NCBI RefSeq assembly: GCF_014396585.1 | Contig: NZ_CP060717.1 | Coordinates: forward strand, 2,397,501 to 2,461,500 | Direction of reading: 5' to 3' | Origin: Sphingomonas rhizophila | GTDB lineage: Bacteria > Pseudomonadota > Alphaproteobacteria > Sphingomonadales > Sphingomonadaceae | DNA length: 64,000 bases | Shown here: positions 9,677-22,518 of the stretch, piece after piece | Numbering within the stretch: the stretch's first letter is position 1 | Layout: the number at the start of each line of letters is the position of its first letter | The notes under the pieces: model-generated | Database searches by the model: none | Told to the model about the DNA's origin: nothing | Seen by the model: the letters and a program-made list of their open reading frames with translations, nothing else | Made by a program: the position numbers and the translations under genes

Positions 9677-12600
9677 CACTTGACCTTTCCATCACCGTCG
9701 TTGGTCTTGGCGCGTCCGGCGGCGGGCTTCTTCTTCTTTTTTTCCTCGTCTTCTTCATCGAGTTGGTCGAGCGTCACGGTTCCGCTGCCCGTCAACGCCG
9801 GGTTCCCGCCGCCGCTGATCGGCTCGTCGGTCTCTTCGCTGCCGACCAGCGGTCCGGTGTCGAACAGCGGCTGCGGCGCCAGGATCGGGCTCGACGCGCT
9901 GTCGACGCCGCCCTCTTCCTGGTTATCCTCGATCGTCTCCTCGTTGCCGAACGGCAGCTTGTCCGGCGCCGGGGTAGAGATCAGTACCAGCTGACCCTGC
10001 AACGGTGGATTGGGGTCGTAGCTCGGCGGCGGTGGCGGCGGCGGCGCGATCTTGGTGCAGGCACCGCCCGTGACGGGGCAGCCGTTGATCATGCTCCCGG
10101 CCTTGAACCTCGCCGGATCGTCGTCCTCCATCAGGGCATCGCGAACGTCCTTGCCGGTCAGGATGCCCTCGCCGGTGTCGATCTGGCCGTTGATGACCAT
10201 ATCGATGGCGCCCGGCGTGGACCCTTCGGGCGAGAAGAATTCCGCGTAGCGCGCCAAGAAGCCGGCGGGCGTCGCCGACGTACCGGTGTTCTGCACCAAC
10301 AGCGTGAACGCGGTCGCGCCCGATCCATTGTCAGGATCGACGTAGATGGTGTCGGCACGCACCACGCCCTCGGGACGCGCCGTCTTCGTGGGGGTCTGCA
10401 GGTCGTAGTTGCGGTTGGTATAGTTGAGGTCGCTTTCCAACTTGTCGAGCACCGCCGCGCTGGCGACGTGCAGGTGCGGGGTGACGAATTCCAGCACGCC
10501 GGTCAGGCTGCCGTTGTTCTCCAGCGCGATGGTTGCAGTATCGGCGTCGACCTCGACCATGCCGGACACGAAGGCGGCATAGTCGGCCGGACCGACGACA
10601 TCGCCGACGACGCGCATGACGCCTTCGACATGGCTGTTGTCGGCGGAGGTGGTGACGAAGCGATAGCTGCGACCGCCGAATGCCTGCTGCTCGCCGCCCT
10701 CGCTATTGCCGCCTTCGAGCACCAGGTCGCCGATAAGCATGTCGATCCGGCCGCTGGCCGCGCCATTACCGGCGATCGTCAGCTGGCTGGCATCGATCCG
10801 CCCGAACTCCGCGCCGTCCAGGAGATAACCGGCTGGCGTCTGCCCGGCCGGTACCAGCCCGTCGCCGACCAGCGTCTGGGCGCCGTTCGACGATACCAGC
10901 GTGACGTCGTACCCGCTGATCCCGCCGTTGTTGCCGATGGCGATGTCGTTCGACTTCAGCCAGGTCGAATCCCACACATTCCAGTGGCCGTTGATGGTGG
11001 CCGTGCCGCCGACGGTGGCGCTCAGCGACGCGGTGGTGATCGCTGCGGTGGTCAGGTGCTGGCCGACCCGGGCATTGACGCTCCCAGCATTGACCGCGCC
11101 GTTGATCGTGACCGATCCGCCGGTTGCGGTCGCGGTGCCGCCCTGCAGGGCCGCGAACACGACCTCCTTGTCGAAATCGTCCTTTCCGCCGCCGCCGGCC
11201 AGCATGCCGAAGCCGGCGATCCCCAGCCGTCCGCCGATGTCGAGCGTACCGAGAATGGTGTTGCCACCGGCCAGCGCCAGCAGGTCGCCCCCCGCCGTCA
11301 CCGCCGCCGCGGAAATGTTGCCGCCAGCGGCGAGGCCGACGTCACCGGCGGCATGGACAGCACCGACGCTGATTGCACCGTTGCTGCCGATGCCGATATC
11401 GTGGCTGCCCTCGCCAACCGGTTCGACGATCCCCGCGTCAAGGTCGGTCAGCGTCACGCCGCCGGCGCCCCAAACGCCAATGCTGTCGCCGGCACTGATG
11501 GTCGTCCCGGTGACGATGCCGGCGGTGTCGACGTCGACCGACTGGCCGGATCGGATCGACTGGGTCGTGATCGGGCCAGTGGCCGACGCAAGAGTGATGT
11601 CACCGGCCGCGTAGGCGTTGCCGCCAATCGTCAGACCGCTGCCCGCCAGCATGTCGATGCTGCCGCCAGCATCGAGTGAGCCGGTGGAGATGGTGGTGCC
11701 CGCGCGAATGAACTGCGAACCCCAACTATCGATCGATCCCGCCGTGAAGTTGCTCCCGGCCGACGCCGCCAGCCAGTCCGCCGCGATATCGCCGACGCTG
11801 ATCGAACCGCCGCTCGCCACCGGCGCGCTGGCCAGAGCGGGGCGGGGTCGAATTCCTCGCCGATCGTCCCGCCCAGTGCCATCATCGAGCGGTTCGCAAG
11901 GTAGACCGGGCCACCGGCGCTGATCGATCCGAGCGCCATGTTGGCGCCGCCCAGTGCCAGCACCGGGCCGCCGGCATGGATGTCGTCGGTGTCGATGTCG
12001 CCGACCGCAGCGATGGCGACGCTGTCGGTCGCGGTGATCGACCCGGTGCTGACGCTGCTGCCGCCGTTGATCGCGACGTCGGTTCCTTCGTAATCGAACG
12101 TTCCGAAGCCGAAGGTCTGGTTGAAGGCGCCTGCCGTGATGTCGCCGGTGCTGATCGCTCCCGGCGCGATCAGAGTGATATCCTCGCCCGCCGTCAGGTC
12201 CCCGCTGGTGATGGTGCCATTGGCGGTGAACGCGATCTCGCCCGTCGCGGTCACGTCGCCGGTCAGGATCGATCCGACGCTGTTCTGCACATAGTCGCCG
12301 GCGATCAGGTCGATCGTGTCATAGGTCTCGATGATGTTGGCGGTGATGTTGCCCTTGGCCTCGACCTGGGTCGGCCCGAAGCTCAGGATGTTCCCGCCGG
12401 TGAAATCGGTGCCGGCACTGGCGCGCAGCGAACCGACCGTGGTGTCGCCGCCGATGACGATCGCGGCGTTGGTTGCGGCCGGGGCGTGGGCCAGGACGGC
12501 GTCGACATCGAAGCCGCTTCCGATCGCGCCGCCCAGCGCCTGCATCGACTTGTTGGCCAGGAAGGCGGTGCCGCCGGCCTCGATCGACGCGAAGCTCATC

Positions 12601-15600
12601 GTCGCGCCGCCCAGCGACAGGAAGTGGTTGCCGGCATTGATCGCACCGGTGGTGATGTTGCCGTTGGCGGCCAGCACGATCGTCCCGCCCGCATCGATCG
12701 ATCCGGTGGCCAGCGTCGTCCCGGCTGACAGGCCGACATCGTTGCCCGCGTCGATATTGCCGAGCGCCATCGCGCCGACGCTCCACGCATAGATATCGTC
12801 ACCAGCGCTCAGGTGGCGCGCGGTCAGTGACGATTGCGAATCCAGCGCGATCGACCCCGCGGCGTCGATATCGTTGGCGGATAGCGCGCCGAGCGTGATC
12901 GCGTTCACCGATCCGCCGGCGGTCAGGTCGTGAGCGCTGAGCGTTCCGGCATTCAGCGCGATATTCCCACCCGCGCCAATGTCGTTGACCGACAACGTCC
13001 CGCCGACCAGCGCGGCGGCGGTGGTGCCGGCGGCGACGTCGTGCAGCGTCGTATTGCCGATGCTGGTCAGCGCGACTGATTGGTCTGCGGTCAGGTCGTT
13101 GGCGTGGATGGTCGAGGCGCTAACGCTGATCGCTCCGTCCGCCGTCAGGTTCCGAGCGACCAAATTGCCGCCGATGCTGGCCGCGATGGCGCCAGCGGCG
13201 ATGTCACGAACCGTTGCGTTGCCGCCGATATCGAGCGCCGCATTGCCGCCCGCCGTGACGTCGTTGGCCGCCAGCGAAGCCGCACCGATCGCGGCCGATC
13301 CACCCGCGACGAGGTTATTGGCGGTCAGCTTTCCGCCGATGGCCGTCGTCAGGCTGGTGCCCGCATTGACGTTGTGAACAGTGGTGTCGCCGATGCTGGT
13401 CAGCATCATGGCGCCGGCGCTGGCCAGGTCGTTGGCCTGGGTCGATGTCGCCACGACAGTGGCAGTCCCGCCTGCCGTCAGATTGTTGGCCGAAAGCACC
13501 CCGCCAATGGCCGCGTTCAACGCGCCGCCCGCGACCACATTGCGCACGTTCGCACTGCCGCTCGTCGCCAGATTGATGTGAGCGCCAGCAGCCAGGTCAT
13601 TGGCTTGGATCGTACCGGCATCGATCACCATCGCCGCGGCGGTCGTAAGGTTGCGCGCAGTGAGGGCCTTTCCGATGTCGAGGTCCATCGATCCGGCGCT
13701 ACCGTCGTTCAACGCGAACGCACCGGCCGTATCGATCGTCATCGCGCTACCGGCCGACAAGTCGTGAACTGTACCCGATGCCAACGCGAGCGTCATCGCG
13801 CCGCCCGACGTCAGGTCGTTGGCCTGGATCAAACCGGCATCGATAACCATCGCTGCGACGGTCGTGAGGTTATGCGCGGTGAGGGTTGTCCCGATGTCGA
13901 GGTCCATCGATCCCGCGACGGCGTCGTTCAGCGTCGCTGCGCCGGACGTGGTGATGAACATCGGGCCGCCCGAGGAAAGGTTGTTGGCCTGTATCGTCAC
14001 TGCCTCCAGAGCCATCGCGCCGGTCGCAGTCAGGTTGTGCGCGCTGAGGGTCGTTCCGATGTTGAAATCCATCGATCCGGCAGTGGCGTCGTTCAGGGTT
14101 AAGGCGCCGATCGTATCGATACTCAACGCGCCCCCGGCCGACAGGTCGTGGACAGTGCCCGAAGCCATCGCCAGGGTTATCGCGCCCGCCGCGTTCAGGT
14201 CGACGGCCGTCAGGTTCCCGCCAAAGGTCCCGCCGATCGAACCGCCCGAGGTGACATCAAGGAAGGTTGCGTTGCCGCCGCTGGCAAGGCTCATCGCCCC
14301 ACCCGAGGACAGGTTCTTAGCGTTGATCGCGCCATCAGCGTTGATCGATAGCGTGCCGCCAGCGGTCACATCGCCCGTGATGCTCGCGGTGCCGCCGGCG
14401 TCAATCGACGCCAACCCATCGGTCACGATCGTATTTCCGGCAGTGAATCCCTTGCCTGCGGCCGCCTGCAGCGATCCCGCCGCGATGGGCCCGGCAACGT
14501 TGATCGATCCTCCGGTCCTGACCGGCGTTGCGGCGAGGATCGGGGCGGGATCAAACTCACCGTCGCCAAGCTCGCCCATCTCGATCATCGAGGCGTCCGC
14601 CAGATAGGCCGGGCCTGCCGCCATGATCGAAGAGATCGACATGTCGCCACCGGCGAGCGCCAGGAAGATTCCGCCGCTGTCGATCGCGCCGGCGACCAGC
14701 GATCCCGTTGCGCCGAGCCCGATGTGCGACGACGCCGAGGCGTCGAGGATGCTGAGGTTGCCGCCACTGACGACGCCGATGACATAATCGGCCCATTCGT
14801 CGCTGCTGGGTTCGACCAGCCCGGCCGACAGATTGCCGAGCCGGACATTGCCGCCGGCGGTGACATAGATACTGTCGGCCGCGGTCAGGTTGCCCGCAAC
14901 GATCGTTCCACCGGCCTCGATGTCGATCGATTGGCCGTAGTAGCCGTCGCCTTCCTCGAATGTGCCGACGTCGCCGCCGTGATAGTCTCCACCGACGGAT
15001 ATGCTGCCGACCGTGATGTCCGACCCGGCGTAAAGCGACGTATCGAGCACACTGTCGATCGTCCCGAGCGCCAGGCTGCCCTCGTAGGCAGATATGTCGA
15101 CAAAGCCGTATGCCAAAATGTCTCCGAGCGAGATGTCGCCGCTCGATGACCAGATCGCGACGTCGTGGCCCGTCAGGTCGCCGGCGTCCATCGATCCGCC
15201 AGCGTTCATCCAGATCGATCCACCCGCATCGACATCGCCCAGCGCAATGGTCGAGCCAGCGGTGACGCTGACCGTGGAGGACGCGGTAAGGTCGCCCAAA
15301 TCGACCAGCCCGTTGGCGTAGAGGAACAGGTTGCTGCCGCTGACCAGTCGGGCATCCATGATGATGTCCTGACCGCTCAGTATATCGATCCAGCCGGCGA
15401 AGATCGTGCCCTGGTTGGCGGCCGGCGCGTACGGCGGGACATCGTACACGAAGTTGGCTGCGTCGAGCGTCAACGAGCCCGCGGTCAGCGTCGATCCATC
15501 GAGCAAGACCGAGAGGCGGTTGCCGGTGCTGATCGTCATCGCGTCGTCGACGGTGACGTTGGAATGGAGCAGGCGGACGCTGTCCGGCGCGCTGCCCATG

Positions 15601-18447
15601 GCCGCGCCACCGGCAGCGGACGTTGTCGCGGCGTAGTGACCGAAGCGGACATTGCTGTCCTCGACGTACAGCGACTGGTTGCCACCAATCTGCGCCGCGC
15701 CGCCGCTCGACGCGCTTGCCGAGGTCGCGCCGGTGTAGCTGTCGATCGAGACATTCGACCCGGTGCCGGGGTTGATCGTGCTGCCGGCGAAATTGAGCGA
15801 GAGGGCAGAGGTCAGCGCATTGCCGCCCGCCGCGCCGCTACCGCCCGAGCCGCTGGTCGATGCCCCGGTCAGCGCAAGCGACCCGATGTCGATGGCGCCT
15901 CCGCGCGCGGTCAGGCTGGCCGATCCGCCGTCGGCGTTGCCGCCGCGCCCGCCTGCGCCGGACCCTGTCGTTCCTGACCCGGCCGCGCCGCCGTTGCCGC
16001 CAAGCGCCGAGAGCAGGATGCTTGCGCTGTCCGCTTCGAACCGGCCGTCGTTGCGGAACGAGGGCGATCCTGTCGTGGTGCCCAGATAGGCATTCCCCGC
16101 CTGGCCGGCACCGCCTGCACCGCCAGTGCCTCCGGCACCGGCGCTGCCCGATCCGCCGGCCCCGCCGTTGCCGCCGCGGCCCAGCGTCGTTGCCGACAAG
16201 CTGCCAAGGTCGACGACCCCGCTCCCGACGCCCGCCTGGACGAAGATGTTGCCGCCCTTTCCCGCCCCGCCAGCGCCGCCGCTACCACCGCTCGTACCGT
16301 TGGCTCCCGCACCGCCGCTGCCGCCCTCGCCGCGCACATCGACGGTCAGCTGGTTCGCTTTGAACCGGTTGAGACCACTGTCGCTGTTGTCCGCGGTGAC
16401 GAACGCGGTGCCGCCGGTGCCAACACCGCCTGCCGCGCCTGCGCCGCCCGCGCCGCCAAGACCGTTCGCCGTCAGGGCGAGCGTGCCCCCGTCGATTGAA
16501 CCGCCATGGCCACTGCCGGTGGCCGTCACGGCGACCAGCCCGCCGCTCGCCGCGCCTCCGGCCCCACTGCTGCCCGCACCGCCGCTCGCGTTCGCGTTCA
16601 GCGCCGCGTTGGCAAAAGTCACCGTGCCGGTGCTCGCCGCGATCCTTGCCGTCCCACCGGACGCCGCGCCGCCAGTCGCGCCGCTGCCGCCACTACCGCG
16701 CGCATCGAGAATCGCCGTGCCGGTGATCTGGTGAGTGCCGCCGCCGACCGAAATTTCCGCCGCTCCGCCGGATCCGGTTCCACCAAGCACACCGCCCGCC
16801 CGCCGGCCGCGTTGGCCGAGAAGGACAGTCCGGCGATCGTCGCCGTTCCGCCATCCAGCGCGATCCGCGCCGTGCCGCCATGACCCGCGCCGCCCTTCCC
16901 GAAGATGCTCCGCCGACGCCACTGGCATCGGCGCTCAGCGTCCCGGTCGACAGCAATGTGCCGCCGCTGGAACCGATCGACACCGTGCCGCCCTGGCCGA
17001 TGCCGCCTTGCACCGACCCGGCCCCACCAACGCCCCGCGCGGTGGCGGTCAACTGGCTGAAACTGACGGTGCCGCCCGTCGGCGCGATGGTGATCGTCCC
17101 GCCGGTGCCGTTGCCGCCCGTCCCGGTGCCCGTGGTCGCTGAACCGCCCGTACCGTCGGCGGACAGGACGGTGGCACCGGCGAAGTGGAGCGTCTTGCCG
17201 TTCGACGCGCCGATGCTGATGTCGCCCGCGGTCGCGTCGCCGCCCGGCGCGCCAATGCGGTCGGTGGTGGCGGTCAGCGTCCTCGCGAACGTCAGGTTGT
17301 TATTGGTCGCCGCGACATTGATCTGCCCTGACGCCGCCAGCGTCACGTCGCCGCCATAGGTCGACGCGCCGCCATCACTGTTCACATTGATCGTGCCGTG
17401 GGCAATCGCGGTGAGCCTGGAATCGGTCGATACGCCGTCCAGCGTGATGTTCGAATTGCCCGCACCGGCCGGATACGAGGCGACGCCGCCATTGAGCACG
17501 CTCGCGCCTGCGGACAGGACGACGCTGTTGCCCTCGATTCCAGCCGAGCCGGCAACGTCGAATCCCAGCTTCGATCCGCTGTTGAACAGCATTGTCACTG
17601 CATCGTTTTTGGCCACGCTGACCAGATAGGCGGTGTGGTTGCCACCCACCGCGGCGGTGTTGCGGGCGATCGCGCCGTTGAGGACGATGCCGTTGGGATC
17701 GGTCGTGCCGGTACCGACGATGATGTCCCACAGGCCATTGTCGCGAATGGTCAGCGTTGCCTGCTCGGCGGCGACCAAGGCGGCGACCCCGTCGGTCTTG
17801 ATCGTGCCCTGCACGTCGACCTTCGGCGCAACCAGCGCAATGTAGTTGTCGCTGTTGCGTACCGCGAGCGTCGCACCGGGATTGACCCGGACGAAGGCGT
17901 TGGGATTGACCGCCGGACCGAAGCTGATCGTCTGCGCCGAGGTGCCGAAGCCGCTGATCCAGTTGCCATCGGCATCGCTTGCGACCGGCAGGGCGGTCAG
18001 CCCCAGGGAGCCGACATCGATCACCGCGTTCTGGCCGATGATGACGCCGTTCGGACTGGAGAAGAAGATCGTCCCGCCGCCGCCCGAACTGTTGGACTGG
18101 GTCTCGATGATCCCGTCGAGCAGGATCGAACTTCCGGCGACGCCGGGCGTGACGCGGTTAAGCACCGCGAACTGGCTGTTGCCGCGGAAGCTGGCGGTCG
18201 TCCCGGCCGGCTGGAAGGTGATCACGCCGTTGTTCGACGCGCCCGTCGCGGTCCAGTTGATGACGGCCTGGGTGTTCTGGACGTTGATGACGGTGATGCC
18301 GTTGCCCTGCAGGTGGACGTTGGCGCCAACCGATGAATTGACTGTGCCGATGAAGCTTTGGGCTAGCGCGGGACGGGGCGCCATCACCAGCGCGGTCGCG
18401 ATCGCCAGCGATGAGCAAAGCGTCTTCCGGGACAAGCGGCGGGCCAT
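9676..18447 (-). CDS. Filamentous haemagglutinin-like TPS exoprotein, with three frameshifts
   Basis: A giant secreted protein of two-partner secretion (TpsA/FhaB type), about 2,924 residues once three single-base losses are repaired (16898-16900, about 16795-16801, about 11831-11837). The third of three ATGs (18447) is preceded by GGAG at good spacing. Residues 1-30 are a signal peptide ending PALAQ. A TPS domain follows, with the haemagglutination-activity region SSPNGVIIGQNAVIDVG near residues 126-142. Most of the remainder is short Gly/Ala/Thr-rich repeats predicted to form a beta-helix, first Gly-rich and then with recurring GG-x-ATV-x-D-like units. The C-terminus has a Pro run near residue 2,800 and a Lys/Glu tail. 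No toxin domain is recognised, so adhesion or biofilm is likelier than contact-dependent inhibition. Confidence 0.86.
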
Positions 18448-18449
18448 CA

Positions 18450-20185
18450 TCATCTCCACGGCAAAAGTCGGCTGGTCAGGGTCAGCAGCAGTCGCGTCGG
18501 CCCCTTTTCGTTGGTGATTCCGGCGCGCTCGAGCGGCTTGGCGACGGTGAGGTCGAGTCGCATCCGGTCGGCCCACGCAAAGCGGACGCCTCCGCCGGCC
18601 GATTTCAGGTGATCGGGATCTCCGGCCAGGTTCTTGTTCCACGCCCACGCCGCGTCGCCGAACAGGAAGGGCTGAAGCGACAGGGTGTCGAGCTTTGGCG
18701 GAATGAAGCGCGGGCCGCGAAGTTCGACGGTGGCCCCGACGCCGCTGTCACCGCTAAGCAGTGCGGGGTCGTAGCCGCGGCCGATCGTGTAGTTGCCGGC
18801 GGTAAACTCCTCGAACGCGAACAGCGGCTTGAAGGCGATCTGGGCACGTGGCGCGATCGCCAGCGCCAGCGAAGAACCGATGGTGACTTCGGCATCGGCG
18901 CTGGCGCGGACCAGCATCGCATCGGGTTCGCCATCGGCGCGGCTCGGCCCGATTATTCCGGTCGGGCAGCCGCCGGTCGGGCAGCTGTTCGTCGCGCCCC
19001 AGAGGTCGAAGCCCTTGCGCAACTCTAGGCTGCCGGCGACGCGCCATTTCGGACGGCGCGACGACAAGTCGATGCTGTCGGCGGTGACCCGCAGGAAGCC
19101 GACGCGCAACCGGTCACGCGACTGCGGCCCGAAGAAATCGACGTCCTGTTTCAGGAAATCGAACCCGCCGCCGATCCACAGATTGTGCGACTGGCGGCGG
19201 ACCAGGGGATAGCGCACCGCCAGTTCGGCAAACAGCGTTCGCGCCTTCAACGGCGGCACGACCGACGTCGTGTTGAGATCGGGCCGAGTCCAGGCGTAAG
19301 TGAAGTTACCGTCGACGACCAATCCCTCGCTGCCGGGGCGAAAGCTGTGCGACAGTTGCAGGATCTTCTGTTCCTTGTGCTGCGCGGTCGAATAGAAAGA
19401 GGCGCTGGTAACGTCGCCCAGGCCGGTCAGGCCGAAGAACATGGCGCGCACCTGCCCGCCCAGCGGCCCGTTTCGGGCGCGGCGAGGTTCTGCACCATGA
19501 TGTCGAGCGATGCGGGAAGACGGACGACCGACACTTCGCCGATCAACTCGCCCGGCCCGGTGCCGGCGGGGCGCAACGTTAGTTGCACGTTGTAGCCAGG
19601 CAGGTCGCGCGCCAGCAGCAGGTATCGCTCGGCGCGATAGCGATCGAAAATCTCGTCCTCGGTGAGTTTGCTGAGATAGCCGGCCAGCTTGGCTTCGGCG
19701 CCCCCGGTTTGACCGCGGGCGCGCACCGTGGTGACCCGGGCGAACAGCGTTTCCATCCGCACGATACCGTCGTCGATGCGCTGCGTCGGCACCTGGACCG
19801 CGGCGAGATAGCCCTTGTTGCGCAGGATTGTCGCGGCGGCATCGCGGATCTCGCATAGCACCGCCACGGGTTGGGCCGTTCCGGCATAAGGCGCCCAGGA
19901 CGGCGCCAGCTCTGCCGTTGTCGCGCCCTTCAGATTGTCGAATATTACCTCGCGAATGGTGACCTTGACGTCGGCGTATTGCGGGGCGGCGAGGGGGCAG
20001 GGCGACCGCTCGATCCCGCCGACGACGTTCAGCGTGCTCCTGGGGGCGGGCGCTTCCTGGGGGCGCGTGAGCTCGTCACGAGTGGGGGCAACCGATTGGG
20101 CCACGGCGGATGCCGACGATAGCATCGCGACGCCGGCAAGCAGGCTGAAGAAACGCACGTGCCGTCGCCCCGTCCCCACCGGCAT
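18450..20185 (-). CDS. TPS outer-membrane transporter of the ShlB/FhaC/HecB family, frameshifted
   Basis: Outer-membrane partner that recognises the TPS domain of the neighbouring exoprotein and moves it across the outer membrane. The ATG at 20185 (GGGG 8 bases upstream) gives a signal peptide (FFSLLAGVAMLSSASAVAQ). A periplasmic POTRA-containing region follows, including KVTIREVIFDNLKG, then a C-terminal beta-barrel with alternating aromatic strands such as VDGNFTYAWTRPD. The frame breaks at the CCC run 19467-19469; one added base joins MVQNLAAPE to GPLGGQVRAMFFG and gives about 578 residues. Its stop overlaps the run of ATG codons that starts fhaB. The 190-base gap upstream is A/T-rich for this genome and probably holds the operon promoter. 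Confidence 0.85.
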
Positions 20186-20375
20186 GCCATGGTCCCCTTG
20201 ATGGTGCGCGCTCCACCCCCGCGGAGCAAAGCGAGTCGCATCCGTTAAATTTTGTGTAACCAAGATTAATAAGAGTCAATGTTTAACGCGGTTGGGAGCG
20301 GTCCCTAAAGTGGAACCGCGTCAGGCACTTGGCACGTTGAATTGACCGGCCGGCGATCCTTTGCCGGCGAACCGA

Positions 20376-21266
20376 TTAGCGGCTTTCGAACCCCGCGAGG
20401 CACTCCGCCAGCCAGCGGGCCGCGGTCAGTGCGCTGAGATCGGTGGAATCGAGCGGCGGATCCCATTCGCTAAGGTCGATCACGGCGACTTTCGGGCAAG
20501 CCGCCAGCCGCCGCGCGGCGGAAAAGAAATCGACGACGGAAATTCCACCCGGCCGGGCTCCCGGCGCGCCAGGGAACTGGCTCCGGTTGACGACATCGAT
20601 GTCGCAATCGACCAGGATCGCGTCGCAGTGCGCGACATGGCCGATGGCCCGCTTCACCGCCTCGTCTATCCCGCGTTGGCGAATGTCGCTCGTCGTCACG
20701 ACAAGATGCCCGCCCTCGATCGCGTCGCGGTGCATCGCCGCGCTGTTGGCGAACGGCGCCAACCCGACCTGAGCGATGTTGCGTCCGGGTAGCCCGTCCT
20801 CACGTAGCGCTCGCACCGGGTTGCCGTTGCCCAGGCCTTCGGCGGTCGAGCGAAGGTCGAAATGCGCGTCGAGGGTGATCAGCCCGATGCGGCCAAGTGG
20901 CAGGCCGAGCGCATCGCCCAGCGCAAGGACACCCGGCCTGGTGACCGCGTTGTTGCCGCCGATCAGGAAGGTCAACGCGTGACGGTTCACGCTCGCGGCG
21001 CAGGCCTCGCGGATCAGGCCAGTCGCTTCTTCGATGCTCATCTCGCCGATCGGCGCATCCCCATGGTCGGCAATCCGGGCTGCGATCTCGCGCCCCGTTT
21101 CCAGGTCGTACCGGCCGATCCGACGAAGCGTTTTGCGCAGGTGTCCCGGTGCCAGGTCGCAGCGCCCGGGTGTCACCGATCCGCTGGCCAGCGGCGCCCC
21201 GACCAGTCCGACCGGCGCGTCGCGTTGCGCATCGACGATCAGGTCGGCAAGGTTGGGCCAGCTCAT
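20376..21266 (-). CDS. Arginase/formimidoylglutamase-family ureohydrolase (HutG-like)
   Basis: A 296-residue ureohydrolase. Beside hutI, with hutU and hutH nearby, its likely job is the last step of histidine breakdown, formimidoylglutamate to glutamate. Family metal-ligand motifs are seen as DAHFDLR near residue 151 and [26 protein letters not shown] sequence near residue 220. The first motif, normally GGDH or GGGH with a metal-binding His, reads GGNNAVT here, so one manganese ligand appears to be Asn. That could mean altered metal binding or a different substrate. Agmatinase or arginase activity cannot be excluded, so no symbol is given. It is divergent from hutI with about 40 bases between starts. 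Confidence 0.75.
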   Translation of the reverse strand: MSWPNLADLIVDAQRDAPVGLVGAPLASGSVTPGRCDLAPGHLRKTLRRIGRYDLETGREIAARIADHGDAPIGEMSIEEATGLIREACAASVNRHALTFLIGGNNAVTRPGVLALGDALGLPLGRIGLITLDAHFDLRSTAEGLGNGNPVRALREDGLPGRNIAQVGLAPFANSAAMHRDAIEGGHLVVTTSDIRQRGIDEAVKRAIGHVAHCDAILVDCDIDVVNRSQFPGAPGARPGGISVVDFFSAARRLAACPKVAVIDLSEWDPPLDSTDLSALTAARWLAECLAGFESR

Positions 21267-21306
21267 GCTTGACGACTAGCACCGCGCCCGCTCATTGCCA
21301 CCCACC

Positions 21307-22518
21307 ATGTGGGACCGGCTGCTTACCGATTGTCATCTCGCGACGATGGTCGCCTCGCCCGGCAACCCGCTCGGCATCATGACCAACGCCGCGATCGGGA
21401 TCGCCGATGGCCGGATCGTCCGTGTCGGCAAGCGTACCGAGCTCGCGGGCTTTCGCGCGAAGGAAGTGGTGCCGCTGGGCGGCGCCTGGGTCACGCCCGG
21501 CCTGGTTGATTGCCATACCCACCTTGTGTTCGGCGGGACCCGCGCCAACGAACATGCCATGCGCCGCGCCGGCGCGACCTATGAGGAAATCGCTCGCGCC
21601 GGCGGCGGCATCGTTTCGACCGTCGCCGCGACCCGCGCCGCTTCCGCCGACGACCTCAAGGGCTCGGCCCGCCGCCGTCTCGACGCATTGATGCGCGGTG
21701 GGGTCACGACGATCGAGATCAAGTCGGGCTACGGCCTCGATACGGCGTCGGAAATCCGGATGCTCAATGCGGCGCGGTCGCTCGGCCGCGATTCGCCGGT
21801 GCGGATCGTGCCGACCCTGCTCGCGCTCCACGCCCTGCCGGCGGAGGCGAAGGACGACCGCGAATCCTTCGTCAAAATGGTCGCCGACGAGATGATCCCC
21901 GCCGTTGCCCGCGCCGGCCTCGCCGGCACGGTCGACGCCTATTGCGACACGATCGGGTTCACCCCGGCGGAGGTCGAGCGCGTGTTCACCGCGGCCCTCG
22001 CCAATGGCATGGCGGTCCGCCTCCATGCCGAGCAATTGTCGAACCAGCACGGCGCCGCGCTCGCCGCGAAATACAAGGCGCTGTCGGCCGATCATCTCGA
22101 ACATCTCGATGCGGCCGGCGCGCGGGCGATGGCGGCGGCGGGGACCGTCGCGGTGCTGCTGCCCGGCGCCTATTATGCGCTGAACGAGAAAGTGAAGCCG
22201 CCGGTCCAGTTGCTTCGCGACGTCGGCGTGCCGATGGCGGTGGCGACCGACTGCAACCCCGGCACCTCGCCGCTGCTGTCGCCGACTCTGGCGATGAACA
22301 TGGCCTGCACCCTGTTCGGCCTGACCCCGGAAGAAGCGATCGCGGGCATGACCATCCACGCCGCCCGAGCCCTCGGCCTGGCGCACGAAGTCGGCTCGAT
22401 CGAGGCCGGCAAGGCCGCCGACCTCGCCGTCTGGCGGATCGGGGAGCTTGCCGAACTCGGCTACTGGATCGGCCTTCCGGGGCCGGAGCGGCGGCTATTC
22501 GCCGGACGTGATTCCTGA
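21307..22518 (+). CDS. hutI: Imidazolonepropionase
   Basis: Amidohydrolase that opens the ring of 4-imidazolone-5-propionate to formimidoylglutamate, the third step of histidine catabolism. The ATG at 21307 was preferred to an in-frame TTG at 21295. Visible are the metal site [12 protein letters not shown] (residues about 72-83), the family stretch SGYGLDT, the second metal-ligand region [15 protein letters not shown] and the late Asp in [11 protein letters not shown]. Length (403 residues) is normal. Its last 24 bases overlap the convergent TerC gene. Confidence 0.93.
   Translation: MWDRLLTDCHLATMVASPGNPLGIMTNAAIGIADGRIVRVGKRTELAGFRAKEVVPLGGAWVTPGLVDCHTHLVFGGTRANEHAMRRAGATYEEIARAGGGIVSTVAATRAASADDLKGSARRRLDALMRGGVTTIEIKSGYGLDTASEIRMLNAARSLGRDSPVRIVPTLLALHALPAEAKDDRESFVKMVADEMIPAVARAGLAGTVDAYCDTIGFTPAEVERVFTAALANGMAVRLHAEQLSNQHGAALAAKYKALSADHLEHLDAAGARAMAAAGTVAVLLPGAYYALNEKVKPPVQLLRDVGVPMAVATDCNPGTSPLLSPTLAMNMACTLFGLTPEEAIAGMTIHAARALGLAHEVGSIEAGKAADLAVWRIGELAELGYWIGLPGPERRLFAGRDS

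Noticed and set aside
9763..11679. A 638-codon open frame on the plus strand
   Set aside because: It mirrors the repetitive FhaB-like gene; its Asp/Arg/Gly repeats are the antisense of that gene's repeats.
9676..18447. Contact-dependent inhibition (CdiA) locus
   Set aside because: No C-terminal toxin or pretoxin motif and no small immunity gene; the next gene is the CHAT protein.
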